A DNA stretch of 64,000 nucleotides. Origin: Zoogloea sp041917255 (lineage in GTDB: Bacteria > Pseudomonadota > Gammaproteobacteria > Burkholderiales > Rhodocyclaceae). Positions 33,296 through 42,015 of the stretch are shown here, one piece after another (position 1 is the first letter of the stretch; each line of letters starts with the position of its first letter). Under the pieces are notes generated by a model, which had not been told where the DNA came from, made no database searches, and worked only from the letters and a program-made list of their open reading frames with translations. Position numbers and translations under genes: made by a program. The DNA is taken from positions 62,001-126,000 of the forward strand of contig JAYRYA010000003.1 of NCBI GenBank assembly GCA_041917255.1, read 5' to 3'.

Positions 33296-36277
33296 TCAAT
33301 TCGGGCGCATGACCATCGCCGAGAACGCCTCGGCTTCCATGGGCCGGCACGTCAGGTAGCCCTGGATTTCGTGACACCCGATGCCCGCGAGGTAGGCGCG
33401 CTGTGCGATGGTCTCGACGCCCTCGGCGATCACGGTGAGGCGCAGGGACTGGCCCATGCGCACGATTGCTTCTGCAATTGCGCGGCCTTCCTCGTCCTCG
33501 GGGATGTCCTTCACGAACGATCGATCAACCTTGAGCTTGCTGACCTGAAAGCGACGAAGGTAGGCGAGGCTGGAGTAACCGGTGCCGAAATCGTCAATGG
33601 CCACCGAAATGCCGAGCGAGCGCACGTGGGCGATCAGCTCTGCAAACCGGGCGGCATCGGCCATCGCGGTGGATTCCGTGAGTTCCAGCTCGATGAGTTC
33701 GGCGGCGACGCCGGTGTCGCGCAGGATGGCGACGAGCGTGCGGGGAAAATCGCTGCGGTACAACTGGACGGCAGAGACATTGACGGCGATCTTCGTCGGT
33801 CGGCCGGCTTCCACCAGCGCGCGGGCGTGCCTGCAGGCGGCGTGCAGGGCCCATTCCCCGATGGGGAGGATCAGCCCGGTCTCTTCGGCGAGGGGAATGA
33901 ACTCGGCGGGGCTGACGTTACCGAACTGGGCCGACTGCCAGCGCATCAGGGCTTCCGCCCCGGTCATCCGATTGTCGAGCAGTGCGTACTGGGGCTGGAA
34001 GACGAGGCGGAGTTCTCCGCTGGGCAAGGCATGCCTCAGCGCGGTGATGCGGGCGAGACGTTGGGCCGAATCCCGGTTCATGGCCTCGTCGAAGAAGCTG
34101 AAGCCGCCACGGCCGGCTGCCTTGGCGTGGTACATCGCCATGTCGGCCTTCTTCATCAGGGTGTCGAAGTTGTCGCCATCGATGGGGGTGACCGCGATGC
34201 CGAGGGTGCCGGTGGACGTGAGGTCATGGCCGCCGATGTCGAACGGGGCTTCGAGGCTATGGCAGATCTTCTCGGCCAATGCGGCAAAGAGCTGGGGCGA
34301 CCCATCGCCTTCGACGAGGATGATGAACTCGTCGCCGCCGAGTCGGCTGATGGTGTCGCTGCGCCGAAGGCAGGTCGAGAGTCGGCGGGTGACCGCGATC
34401 AGCAGCTCATCGCCGGTGGCGTGACCGAGGGTGTCGTTGATGTGCTTGAAGTGGTCGAGATCGAGGAAATACATCGCCAGCGCGCCCTGCCCGCGCTGGA
34501 CGCGGAAGTGCATCTGCTCGAAGCGGTCCCGCAGCAGCACCCGGTTGGGCAGTCCGGTGAGCGTGTCGTGATGGGCCATGTACTGGATGCGCGCTTCCGC
34601 CGCCTTGCGGGCGCTGATGTCGCTGAAGGCCGCCACGTAGTGGGCGATGCTGAGGTCGGGGTGGCGCACCACGCGGATGGTCAGCCAGGCCGGGTAGGTC
34701 TGGCCGTCCTTTCGTCGGTCCGTGATCTCGCCCTCCCAGTGGTCGTGGGCGTCGAGGGCAGCCTGAATGCTGGCGTAGAACGCGGGCTCGTGCGTACCGC
34801 AGGTGAGGATCGCCGGCGCCTGGCCAATGCTCTCGTCCGGGCCATAACCGGTGGTGGCCGTGAAGGCGGTGTTGATGCTCTCGATCCGGTTGTTGGCATC
34901 GATCACCATCAGCGCCTCGCTGATGTGGTTGAACACCAGCTGGGACAGTTCCAGTTGCGCCTGTTGCTCCTTCTCGGCGGTCACGTCGCTGAACACCCAG
35001 ATCGAGCCTTCGTGGGGCGCGCGAATGTCGAGCGGGCGTCCGGAGAGCTGGACCCACAGGGAACGGCCATCCTTGCGTACCAGCCGGGTATAGCGTTCGC
35101 TGCAGCCGCCGGAGGCGAGATCGTCGTAGAGTCGCGCGCCGACGTCCTCGAAGTCGGCGTGGGAGGGGTAGAGGATCTCCGTGCTGCGCCCGATCAGCGC
35201 CGTTGGTGTGTCGTAACCGAAGATCGACGCCATGTGGTTGTTCACATCGACCATCTGCCGATCCCGGACGTAGGCGATGCCCACGTTGGCGTTGTCGAAG
35301 ATGGCGCGCTGGCGTTGCAGCAGATGGCGGATGCGAGCCTCGCCGGTTTTCAGGGAGGTGATGTCAGCGACGGTCAGCACGCAGCCGCCGTCGGGCATCG
35401 GATAACGTGCGAGCTCGAGGGTTTCACCCACAGCAGTGGCATGCTCGATACGCAGGTTTCCCGCCGGGGAGGGGGCGCACAGTCTGGCGGCCGCGACGCT
35501 GTGGGTGACGACATCGTCGAGCGTGGCCGCCGTCGTCATGGGGGGTGGCAGGTGCAGCAACTGGAAGAACCGCAGATTCCACGCCACCAGTCTTCCATCT
35601 GCGTCGAACACGCCAATGCCCTGATCGATGGTATCGAGGGTGGCCTGCAGCAGTTGCGACTTGCGGGCCAACTCGCGTTGGCGCAGGCGGGCCTCCTCGG
35701 CCTTCAGGTCGGTGACGTCCGCGTAGACACCGACCAGGCAGCCATCCTCCATGCGTCGCTCGCGGATCTGCAACGCAAGGCCGGAAGGCAGGGTGAGCTC
35801 AAAGCGTTCCCGACCGGGGCGGTCGGCTGCCAGGTGGGTCAGCACCGGGTCGTCCGGCGTGGTCTTCAGGCTGCGCTCCAGGAGCGCTGTGAACAGCTGG
35901 CCGGCGATCTGACCATTCAGCCCCCACAGGCGGCGGAATGCTTCGTTACACAGCAGGATCCGCCCTTCCGGATCGAACAGCGCAAAGCCGTCGGAGATGT
36001 TGTCCACCGCCGCTTCAAGCTGCTCGCGCGCGGTGGTCGCCTGGGCGGTCGCCTCGCTGAGGGTGTCGAGTGCAGTGGTGAGCGCTTCCGTGCGTTGGCG
36101 GATCTGCGCTTCGAGCATGAAGGTTGTCTGGAGGAGCGCGAAATCCCGGTCTTCTCCGTGGAGATTGTGTTCCACCTGATAGACGAGCGCGTCAATGATC
36201 CTGTCGCGTCGTTCGATCTCCTGGCGCAGCCCGACGGTATCGTCTGGCGCGCAGCGGATGTCTTTGTCGGCAGTCAC
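33296..36277 (-). CDS. Multi-PAS GGDEF-EAL protein coupled to FIST sensor
   Basis: A 993-residue cytoplasmic protein. The start is a GTG at 36277 overlapping the FIST stop as GTGA. Order: coiled coil (about 10-90), PAS 1 (AAVDNISDGFALFDPEGRIL), PAS 2 (PAS_7-like, ATLDTIDQGIGVFDADGRLV), PAS 3 (FDNANVGIAYVRDRQMVDVN), PAS 4 (VFNHISEALMVIDANNRIES), GGDEF (SRLGGDEFIILV) and EAL (GAEALMRW, ELELTES, AIDDFGTGYSSLAYL). Both enzymatic motifs are intact. The coupling suggests the FIST protein delivers a ligand or signal to this c-di-GMP enzyme. Confidence 0.92.
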   Translation of the reverse strand: MTADKDIRCAPDDTVGLRQEIERRDRIIDALVYQVEHNLHGEDRDFALLQTTFMLEAQIRQRTEALTTALDTLSEATAQATTAREQLEAAVDNISDGFALFDPEGRILLCNEAFRRLWGLNGQIAGQLFTALLERSLKTTPDDPVLTHLAADRPGRERFELTLPSGLALQIRERRMEDGCLVGVYADVTDLKAEEARLRQRELARKSQLLQATLDTIDQGIGVFDADGRLVAWNLRFFQLLHLPPPMTTAATLDDVVTHSVAAARLCAPSPAGNLRIEHATAVGETLELARYPMPDGGCVLTVADITSLKTGEARIRHLLQRQRAIFDNANVGIAYVRDRQMVDVNNHMASIFGYDTPTALIGRSTEILYPSHADFEDVGARLYDDLASGGCSERYTRLVRKDGRSLWVQLSGRPLDIRAPHEGSIWVFSDVTAEKEQQAQLELSQLVFNHISEALMVIDANNRIESINTAFTATTGYGPDESIGQAPAILTCGTHEPAFYASIQAALDAHDHWEGEITDRRKDGQTYPAWLTIRVVRHPDLSIAHYVAAFSDISARKAAEARIQYMAHHDTLTGLPNRVLLRDRFEQMHFRVQRGQGALAMYFLDLDHFKHINDTLGHATGDELLIAVTRRLSTCLRRSDTISRLGGDEFIILVEGDGSPQLFAALAEKICHSLEAPFDIGGHDLTSTGTLGIAVTPIDGDNFDTLMKKADMAMYHAKAAGRGGFSFFDEAMNRDSAQRLARITALRHALPSGELRLVFQPQYALLDNRMTGAEALMRWQSAQFGNVSPAEFIPLAEETGLILPIGEWALHAACRHARALVEAGRPTKIAVNVSAVQLYRSDFPRTLVAILRDTGVAAELIELELTESTAMADAARFAELIAHVRSLGISVAIDDFGTGYSSLAYLRRFQVSKLKVDRSFVKDIPEDEEGRAIAEAIVRMGQSLRLTVIAEGVETIAQRAYLAGIGCHEIQGYLTCRPMEAEAFSAMVMRPN

Positions 36278-37443
36278 GCGACACGCTCCTGTCCGAAGCA
36301 GATGCCGGTGAACGTCTGGTTGATGTGCAGCCCCTGGAACTGTTCGCCAAAGGTGCTGAACCCGATCACGCGGTTGGCCGTCAGCAGGGCGTTGACGGGT
36401 GTCACGATATCCCTGCGTCGGCACTCAAGACGGCGGAGCACGCAATCGCAACCAAGGATCAGCGCCGGCTCGCCGACGTGCGCCCACACCTCGGCGAGCG
36501 TTGCATCCAGGTTTCCCGCCAGATCTTCGCCGCGCGCGATCTTGAGCACGATGCCGCGGTCGATGGCGCAGAAAAAGGTGAGGCTTCCGTCGGGGTTGGC
36601 GCGCAGGATGGACCGTACGAAATCCGTTCCGCCGATGCGGACCACGACAGGATGGGCAGCGAACACCTCGGGCGTCAGCATGTCGATGGTGAGGCCGAGC
36701 AGGTGGGCGTATTCGCCGGCGGCCGGACACCCGTTGATCTCGGTGACGATCCGCCGTTCGGGGATGGCGCCGGTGACCACCAGTCGGGCGTCCGTTGCGC
36801 TGAAATGCTGGGTGTGAAAGACGCGGATGGGGCGACGGGCATGAGCCACGAGGAGCACCGCCGCGTCGCGGATCGCCTTTCCGTTGAACATCACGTGCGT
36901 CTGCGCGAAGCGCAGCCCGTCGCCGGCCGAGCCGCCCGACAGCGGAATGCGCCCCAGGCCGTCGTGGAAGGCCCGGGCGACGATCTCCTCACGGGTGCAC
37001 AGGCCGTCCACCAGCATCAGGGCAAAGCAGTCGTCCGGGCCGCGCAGGGGGTATCGCGCTCGCAGGCGGGTGCGTAGATCCTGCGCGAAGGCGGCCATCC
37101 GACGCGCGTCGAGGTGACTCAGGTTTTCCAGTACGCCCACCTCGAACGCCAGCTCCTGCGCGCCGAAGTGCACGCCGACGATGCTGTCGTCCTGGTAGCC
37201 GTCAGGTCCGATCTCGCCGGCCGTCGTACAGCCGATCATCGGCGCGGCGCCCAGCGCAGCGCCCAGTGACGAGGCGGCAGCCGCCGGATCGAAACCCCGT
37301 GAGGCGAAGACGATGGAGATGCCGCCAGGCTCGGCGCGCAACTGCTCAGCCAGTTCGGCGGCAGCCTGTTCCGGCGTGGCTGCGCGACTGCTCCCCGTGC
37401 GGATATGCCCGCCTGCTTCGCTGCCGGTGACGCTGTCGTTCAT
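36274..37443 (-). CDS. FIST domain signal-transduction protein
   Basis: A 389-residue stand-alone FIST_N plus FIST_C protein. N-terminal domain: AAAELAEQLRAEPGGISIVFASRGFD, then PMIGCTTAGEIGPDGYQDDSIVGV. C-terminal part: FTGICFGQE at the end and LILGCDCVLRRLECRR. FIST is a sensory domain, proposed to bind small ligands such as amino acids, and is often fused to kinases or GGDEF domains. Here it is a separate protein translationally coupled to a PAS/GGDEF/EAL enzyme. The long gap upstream contains a Crp-like operator. Confidence 0.9.
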   Translation of the reverse strand: MNDSVTGSEAGGHIRTGSSRAATPEQAAAELAEQLRAEPGGISIVFASRGFDPAAAASSLGAALGAAPMIGCTTAGEIGPDGYQDDSIVGVHFGAQELAFEVGVLENLSHLDARRMAAFAQDLRTRLRARYPLRGPDDCFALMLVDGLCTREEIVARAFHDGLGRIPLSGGSAGDGLRFAQTHVMFNGKAIRDAAVLLVAHARRPIRVFHTQHFSATDARLVVTGAIPERRIVTEINGCPAAGEYAHLLGLTIDMLTPEVFAAHPVVVRIGGTDFVRSILRANPDGSLTFFCAIDRGIVLKIARGEDLAGNLDATLAEVWAHVGEPALILGCDCVLRRLECRRRDIVTPVNALLTANRVIGFSTFGEQFQGLHINQTFTGICFGQERVA

Positions 37444-37870
37444 GCGTTTCCTCCGCGGTGCCCGCTCTGTCCGCTCAGCGCCGAGTTCGCCGCATGCAGA
37501 ACGCAGGGTCGATGTTGTGAACGATACCGGCAGCGTTGCTGCCCGACTTTAACCCGATTTTCAAAGTACCGCTCCGAGTGGGTCCTGGGGCGCGGTCATC
37601 GATGTGGGGGTTTCGTGCCGACAGCGTATTGTCCATTAATTGGACACCCTGTCCATTGTTCACAGATCGGCGGCGAATTCCACTCAAGTTCGGGTTTTGT
37701 CAGGCTGCACCGCGGCGGGCATGACGACCCGTCGCCGCGGCAGGCATCGGCGGCGATTCTCCGGCCGTCGAGATGGGTGTAAGTTGTCCAGGCCGCCGGG
37801 ATGGCCCGGTGAAGCGCGGCGAGCAGGTCGGAAACGGCAGCCCGTCGCGATCGATCAGGACACCCGAGTC
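37444..37870. other. 427-bp divergent intergenic region with operator sites
   Basis: No convincing gene lies between the FIST gene (minus) and the alcohol dehydrogenase gene (plus). The main feature is the TGTCCA inverted repeat at 37630-37646 with a third half-site at 37650. A TTAAAGTCGGGCAGC on the minus strand near 37549 could be a -10 region for the FIST gene. The rest looks like unstructured leader. Confidence 0.6.
37630..37655. promoter_or_regulatory. Crp/Fnr-type operator, TGTCCA-N5-TGGACA plus half-site
   Basis: A perfect inverted repeat, TGTCCATTAATTGGACA (37630-37646), followed by another TGTCCA (37650-37655). The same TGTCCA-N5-TGGACA occurs once more in the window, 26 bp before the Crp/Fnr-like gene at 42016. 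It may control the FIST operon, the alcohol dehydrogenase or both. Confidence 0.65.
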
Positions 37871-38902
37871 ATGGATACCGACCCCTTCGAGCCACTACCC
37901 GCCACGATGCGCGCAATGGTGCTGCATCGCCCACGGACGCCCCTTGTGCTGGAAACCCGTCCGGTACCCCTGCCTGGGCCGGGGCAGGTGCTGCTGAAAG
38001 TGGAAGCCTGCGGTGTCTGCCGCACCGACCTGCATCTGATCGACGGTGAGCTGCCCGATCCCTGCCTGCCGGTGGTTCCGGGACATGAGATCGTCGGGCG
38101 GGTCGTGGCCCTGGGGGCGCGGGTGGGCGGTCTGGTCGGGGGGCAGCGCATCGGCGTGCCGTGGCTGGGTTGGACCTGCGGTACCTGCCGCTTCTGCACG
38201 AGCGGGCGGGAGAACCTCTGTGACCACGCCCGTTTTACCGGCTACCAGATCGATGGCGGCTACGCCGAATATACGGTGGCCGATGCGCGCTACTGCTTTC
38301 CCCTGGCGCAAGGCTCTGCCCGGCCTTCGGCCCTGGAGCTCGCCCCGCTGTTGTGCGCCGGCCTGATCGGCTACCGCGCGCTACGCCTCGCCGGCGACAC
38401 CCGGCGGGTCGGCATCTACGGCTTTGGCGCGGCGGCCCACATCGTGGCCCAGGTGCTGCGCCACCAGGGGCGGCCCTTCTACGCCTTCACCCGGCCGGGC
38501 GACGTGGATAGCCAGGATTTCGCCCGCCAGCTGGGCGCCGCCTGGGTGGGCGACGCCAGCCAGCGCCCACCGGACCGCCTCGATTCCGCGTTGATCTTCG
38601 CCCCCGCCGGCCCGCTGGTGCCGGCTGCGCTTGCGAATCTGGAGAAGGGCGGCGTGGTGGTGTGCGCGGGCATCCACATGAGCGACATTCCGGCATTTCC
38701 GTATGCCGAGCTGTGGGGCGAGCGGATGATCCGTTCGGTGGCCAACCTGACCCGCCAGGACGGCATCGACTTCCTCGACCTCGCGCCCCGCGTGCCGGTA
38801 CACACCGCGGTGACGCGATTTGCGCTGGCCGACGCCAACCTCGCCCTGGACACCCTGCGCAGTGGCGCGCTCCTGGGGGCGGCGGTGCTGGCGATGGCGT
38901 GA
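37871..38902 (+). CDS. Zinc-dependent alcohol dehydrogenase
   Basis: A 343-residue medium-chain dehydrogenase. Catalytic zinc ligands are in CGVCRTDLH and GHE (VVPGHEIVGRV). Structural zinc is the four-Cys loop CGTCRFCTSGRENLC. The NAD-binding part has IYGFGAAAHIVAQ in place of the usual GxGxxG. The start is probably ATG 37871 but ATG 37907 (MRAMVLH) is also possible. It lies 225 bp downstream of the Crp-like operator and is convergent with the flavoprotein gene, one base apart. The substrate is unknown; a role in fermentation or aldehyde reduction is inferred. Confidence 0.9.
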   Translation: MDTDPFEPLPATMRAMVLHRPRTPLVLETRPVPLPGPGQVLLKVEACGVCRTDLHLIDGELPDPCLPVVPGHEIVGRVVALGARVGGLVGGQRIGVPWLGWTCGTCRFCTSGRENLCDHARFTGYQIDGGYAEYTVADARYCFPLAQGSARPSALELAPLLCAGLIGYRALRLAGDTRRVGIYGFGAAAHIVAQVLRHQGRPFYAFTRPGDVDSQDFARQLGAAWVGDASQRPPDRLDSALIFAPAGPLVPAALANLEKGGVVVCAGIHMSDIPAFPYAELWGERMIRSVANLTRQDGIDFLDLAPRVPVHTAVTRFALADANLALDTLRSGALLGAAVLAMA

Positions 38903-38903
38903 A

Positions 38904-40304
38904 TCAAGCCGCGTCCCGCAGCGCCTTGGCGAGATCCTGCAACGCGGTGCGCAGCCCCTCTTCGATCACCGGATGATAGAAGGGCGCAGCGAGCGCGTCC
39001 GCCACGGTGTCGCCGCGCTGGATCGCCCAGGCGAGCAGGTGTGCCAGGTGCTCCGCGTCGGGCCCGAAGAGCTCGGCGCCAAGCAGGCGGCCGTCCGCGC
39101 GGCCGGCGTAAACCCGCATCTCACCCAGGTTGCGGCCCATCGTCCTGGCCCGTCCCTGATCGGCAAACGACACCGCGCCGTGCGCGAAGGCCACGCCGCG
39201 GCGGGTGAGGTCGGCATGGCTGGCGCCCGCGATCGCCATCTGCGGGTCGGAAAAGACAATCGTCAGCGGTGTGCGGCGCGCTGCCGCGCGCACGTCGGGG
39301 TAGCGGCCCGCGTTGTCGCCAGCGATGCGCCCTTCGTCCGCAGCTTCGTGGAGGACGGGACGATCGTCGTCGGCGTCGCCAGCGATGAAGACCGGCGTGT
39401 CGCCGATGCGCCCGGTGGTTGCGTCGAAAGCCGGTTGGCCCCGGGCATCGAGCGGGATGCCGGCCTTGTCCAGGTCGAGCCCGGAGAGCGCCGGCCGGCG
39501 CCCCGCGGCGGCGAGCACGAAGCGAAAGTGTTCGCTGCGCGCGTGGCCGTGGCTATTCCGCCACGTCACCACGACGCCGTCCCGGTCTCGCGCCACGTCG
39601 GGCTCACCCACATTGCCGCTGTAGGGCAGGGTCGTGTCGATCCAGGCAGAAACGGCGGCCTGGAGCGCGGGGTCGGTCAAGGGGCCGACCCGTTGGCTGC
39701 GCCCGAAAAGCCGCACCCGGACACCAAGCCGGTGCAGGGCCTGCGCCAGTTCCAGCCCGACCACGCCGGTGCCGATCACGGCAACCGATTCCGGCAGGGT
39801 GTCCCAGTCGAACACGTCATCATTCACCACCAGACGGTCGCCCAGACGTTCGCGCCAACCTGCGGGCACCGCGGGTGTGGCCCCGGTGGCGATGACGATC
39901 CGCGCCGCCTCGACGCGCGTGTCGGCAACCTTCAGGCGGCCGGGCGCCTCGAAGCGGGCCTGCCCCTCCAGCTTGTGGGCCTCGGGCCAGCGGTCCACCG
40001 TGTCGAGCACAAAGCCGACGAAGCGGTCCCGTTCGCGGCGTACCCGTGCCATCACCGCGGCGCCGTCCACCTTGATGCCGGTGACGGTGATGCCGAAGCG
40101 CTCGCCGGTAGCCACCGCGTGGGCGTGCTCGGCAGCCGCGATGAGCAACTTGCTCGGCATGCAGCCCACGCGCGCGCAGGTCGTGCCGTACGGGCCTTGT
40201 TCGATCACCACCACGCGGTCGGTGTGTTTGCGGGCCGCCTTGTAGGCGCTCATGCCGGCGGAACCGGCGCCGATGATCGCGACATCGACCTTGAGGGAAT
40301 TCAT
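38904..40304 (-). CDS. Dihydrolipoamide dehydrogenase-like flavoprotein disulfide reductase
   Basis: A 466-residue class I pyridine nucleotide-disulfide oxidoreductase. FAD motif VAIIGAGSAGMSAY, redox disulfide in TTCARVGCMPSK (C-x4-C), NAD motif VAVIGTGVVGLELAQAL, second FAD motif VFIAGDADDD and the C-terminal dyad segment FYHPVIEEGL. No lipoyl-dehydrogenase complex genes are nearby, so it may serve another disulfide substrate (mercury, glutathione and thiol reductases share the layout). The start ATG at 40304 overlaps the YihY stop by 4 bp, so the two are cotranscribed. Confidence 0.9.
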   Translation of the reverse strand: MNSLKVDVAIIGAGSAGMSAYKAARKHTDRVVVIEQGPYGTTCARVGCMPSKLLIAAAEHAHAVATGERFGITVTGIKVDGAAVMARVRRERDRFVGFVLDTVDRWPEAHKLEGQARFEAPGRLKVADTRVEAARIVIATGATPAVPAGWRERLGDRLVVNDDVFDWDTLPESVAVIGTGVVGLELAQALHRLGVRVRLFGRSQRVGPLTDPALQAAVSAWIDTTLPYSGNVGEPDVARDRDGVVVTWRNSHGHARSEHFRFVLAAAGRRPALSGLDLDKAGIPLDARGQPAFDATTGRIGDTPVFIAGDADDDRPVLHEAADEGRIAGDNAGRYPDVRAAARRTPLTIVFSDPQMAIAGASHADLTRRGVAFAHGAVSFADQGRARTMGRNLGEMRVYAGRADGRLLGAELFGPDAEHLAHLLAWAIQRGDTVADALAAPFYHPVIEEGLRTALQDLAKALRDAA

Positions 40305-41230
40305 GGGTGGATCTCCGGTGGAGCGGCGGAGGCTTCCCGCCGGGTCTGCACGTACAGCACGCAGGCGCCATACAGAAAGATCTGCGCCGACGCGTAGCAC
40401 CACACCAGCACAGCGGCCAGCGAGCCCGCGGCGCCATAGGCCGACGCAACGCCCGCGTGGGTAAGGTAGGCAGCGATCAGGTAACGGCCAATTGCAAACA
40501 GCACCGTCACGACCAGGGCGGCCGGCAGGGCGTCGAGCCATCGTGGCTGGCCCGGCGCCAGGCGCGCCAGGAGCAGCGCGAACAGGGACGCACTGAAGGC
40601 GTTCATCAAGGTGAGGTCGACGAAACCGGCGGCGATGTCGAGTCCTGGCATGTCCTGACCCAGCCAGGCCACCGCTGCGTGCATCGCCGCCTCGGCGAGC
40701 AGGGTCACACCCAGCAGGAAGCCGACGCCGAGGGCAAGCGCCAGCCCGTTCAGACGGCCTGCGATCAAGGCCATGGTGGCCGAACGGGTGTCGGGACGCA
40801 CGTTCCAGATCGATGCGAGCGCTGCCTTGAGTTCCAGAAACGTCACGCTCGCCCCCAGAAGCGTGCTGCCCATTGCGATCCATGCCGCCGCGCCGCTGGC
40901 CTGGAGCCGTTCGAGCGCATTGCGGGTCATGGTGGCAATCACCTGCGCTTCCTCAGCGCCGAGCACGCGCTGGATGTATTCGCCGATGGCGTTCTGGGCT
41001 GTGGCGGTTCCCAGCAGTACTGCCAGCCCCGCGGTGATGACGACCAGCAAAGGTGCCAGCGAGAACACCGTGTAGAACGCCAGCGCAGCCCCGTGGCGGG
41101 GTGCGTCGCGCTCGACGAACACCTTTGCCGCCGGCCAGAGGGCGGCCGGCAGGGTCGCGAGGCGGGAGGGCCGAGCGAGCGGCCTCGTCTCGTGGGAGGT
41201 TGATGAAACGGTCTCGGTCATGACGCTCAA
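40301..41230 (-). CDS. YihY/BrkB family inner-membrane protein
   Basis: A 309-residue protein with about six TM helices and the YihY pattern: DAPRHGAALAFYTVFSLAPLLVVITAGLA, YIQRVLGAEEAQ, LKAALASIWNVRPDTRS, then YAYG-like SAYGAAGSLAAVLVWCYASAQIFLYGACVL (cited as segments). It was once called ribonuclease BN, but the family is a membrane protein of unknown transport function. Either ATG 41230 or ATG 41221 may start it. The upstream promoter carries the shared stress module. Confidence 0.88.
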   Translation of the reverse strand: MSVMTETVSSTSHETRPLARPSRLATLPAALWPAAKVFVERDAPRHGAALAFYTVFSLAPLLVVITAGLAVLLGTATAQNAIGEYIQRVLGAEEAQVIATMTRNALERLQASGAAAWIAMGSTLLGASVTFLELKAALASIWNVRPDTRSATMALIAGRLNGLALALGVGFLLGVTLLAEAAMHAAVAWLGQDMPGLDIAAGFVDLTLMNAFSASLFALLLARLAPGQPRWLDALPAALVVTVLFAIGRYLIAAYLTHAGVASAYGAAGSLAAVLVWCYASAQIFLYGACVLYVQTRREASAAPPEIHP

Positions 41231-41274
41231 GCCTCTTGATCAGGCCAACGCCGACGCGTCGGCCCTGCTCCCCC

Positions 41275-41331
41275 ATTATGGGCGGCCGGGTAGCCGGCGC
41301 CATCGGGCCATGCCGACCCCTGCGTAGGACT
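41275..41331 (-). promoter_or_regulatory. Stress-module promoter for the YihY operon
   Basis: On the minus strand: AGTCCTACGC (41331-41322), 15 nt, CCGATGGCG (41306-41298), 17 nt, CATAAT (41280-41275), then GGGGGAGCAG. The element order and spacing repeat those at the BON and CsbD genes. Extra TCCTAC/GTCGGAC half-sites lie further upstream, to about 41395. Confidence 0.5.
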
Positions 41332-41463
41332 TGTCCTGCGCTCCGCCCGGGCTGTGGGCGCTGTCCTACGTGCGGGCTCGTGTCAGTCCGACAGCCGCGC
41401 CGGGCCGCTCAGGCTGAAATAGCGGAAAGGACAACAAGAAACGAGCAACGCGATGGTCAGCGG

Positions 41464-41862
41464 TTACGGTTCCAGATCGACACTATCAACAAGATCGGGA
41501 ATACGTAGGACCACTTCACCGGGCGTAAGTTGAGTAAACGTTGTCAGCAGTGTTTCGTCCGCGGTGACCGAATAGCCCATGGACCAGTTGCGGAACAATC
41601 TTGGGCCGGCGAAGGGTGTGGAGAGTATTTCAGAGAACTGATGGTGGCGATCATCCTGGCGGAGTTTCCTTACCAGGTTGAGCACGACATCCTCGGCGCC
41701 TTCGATGTACTGGAAAAAGCGCCAGCCGTCGAACACCAGAATGCCGGTGATGTTGTCGCGTCGATTGTTCTTGCGGGAGGCCTGGACGATTTCATACACC
41801 CGGGTCAGGCTGACCTCCGGGCGAATGCAACTGAGATAGGCGTACTGGTAGAGGTTTTCCAT
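41464..41862 (-). CDS. BLUF-domain blue-light sensor
   Basis: A 132-residue short BLUF protein. Residues expected around the flavin are present: Tyr in YAYLSCI, Asn in NNRRDNITGILVFDG, Gln in WRFFQYIEG, and the Trp/Met pair in RNWSMGYS. No output domain is attached, so it should act through a partner. The window has several cyclase/phosphodiesterase proteins that could be partners, but no direct coupling is seen. It is divergent from the Crp/Fnr-like regulator gene. Confidence 0.92.
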   Translation of the reverse strand: MENLYQYAYLSCIRPEVSLTRVYEIVQASRKNNRRDNITGILVFDGWRFFQYIEGAEDVVLNLVRKLRQDDRHHQFSEILSTPFAGPRLFRNWSMGYSVTADETLLTTFTQLTPGEVVLRIPDLVDSVDLEP

Positions 41863-41973
41863 GTTCTTCTTGGCGGACGCAGTGAATCCGGCGCCAATCT
41901 AGCGTGTCTCGAAACGCCTGGAAACGTCAAAAGACATTGCGGAGAGAAAGCGTTTCTGATCGATACAGCAGCT

Positions 41974-41990
41974 TGTCCAGAAAGTGGACA
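41974..41990. promoter_or_regulatory. Crp/Fnr-type operator upstream of the regulator gene
   Basis: TGTCCAGAAAGTGGACA, a perfect 6-5-6 inverted repeat 26 bp before the regulator's ATG. It matches the site at 37630-37646 in both arms and spacer length. The position close to the start suggests autorepression. Confidence 0.65.
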
Positions 41991-42015
41991 GTGGCCCGGT
42001 TTTCAGGGGGGTAAC

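Noticed and set aside
33371..36817. 1148-codon open frame opposite the PAS/GGDEF/EAL and FIST genes
   Set aside because: Same reason; it spans two real genes and their overlap.
37475..37687. 70-codon minus-strand frame in the FIST/alcohol-dehydrogenase gap
   Set aside because: No ribosome site, no recognisable pattern, and it overlaps the operator sites.
38904..40304. Mercuric reductase
   Set aside because: No N-terminal HMA domain, no C-terminal vicinal cysteines and no mer genes nearby; kept as a general disulfide reductase.
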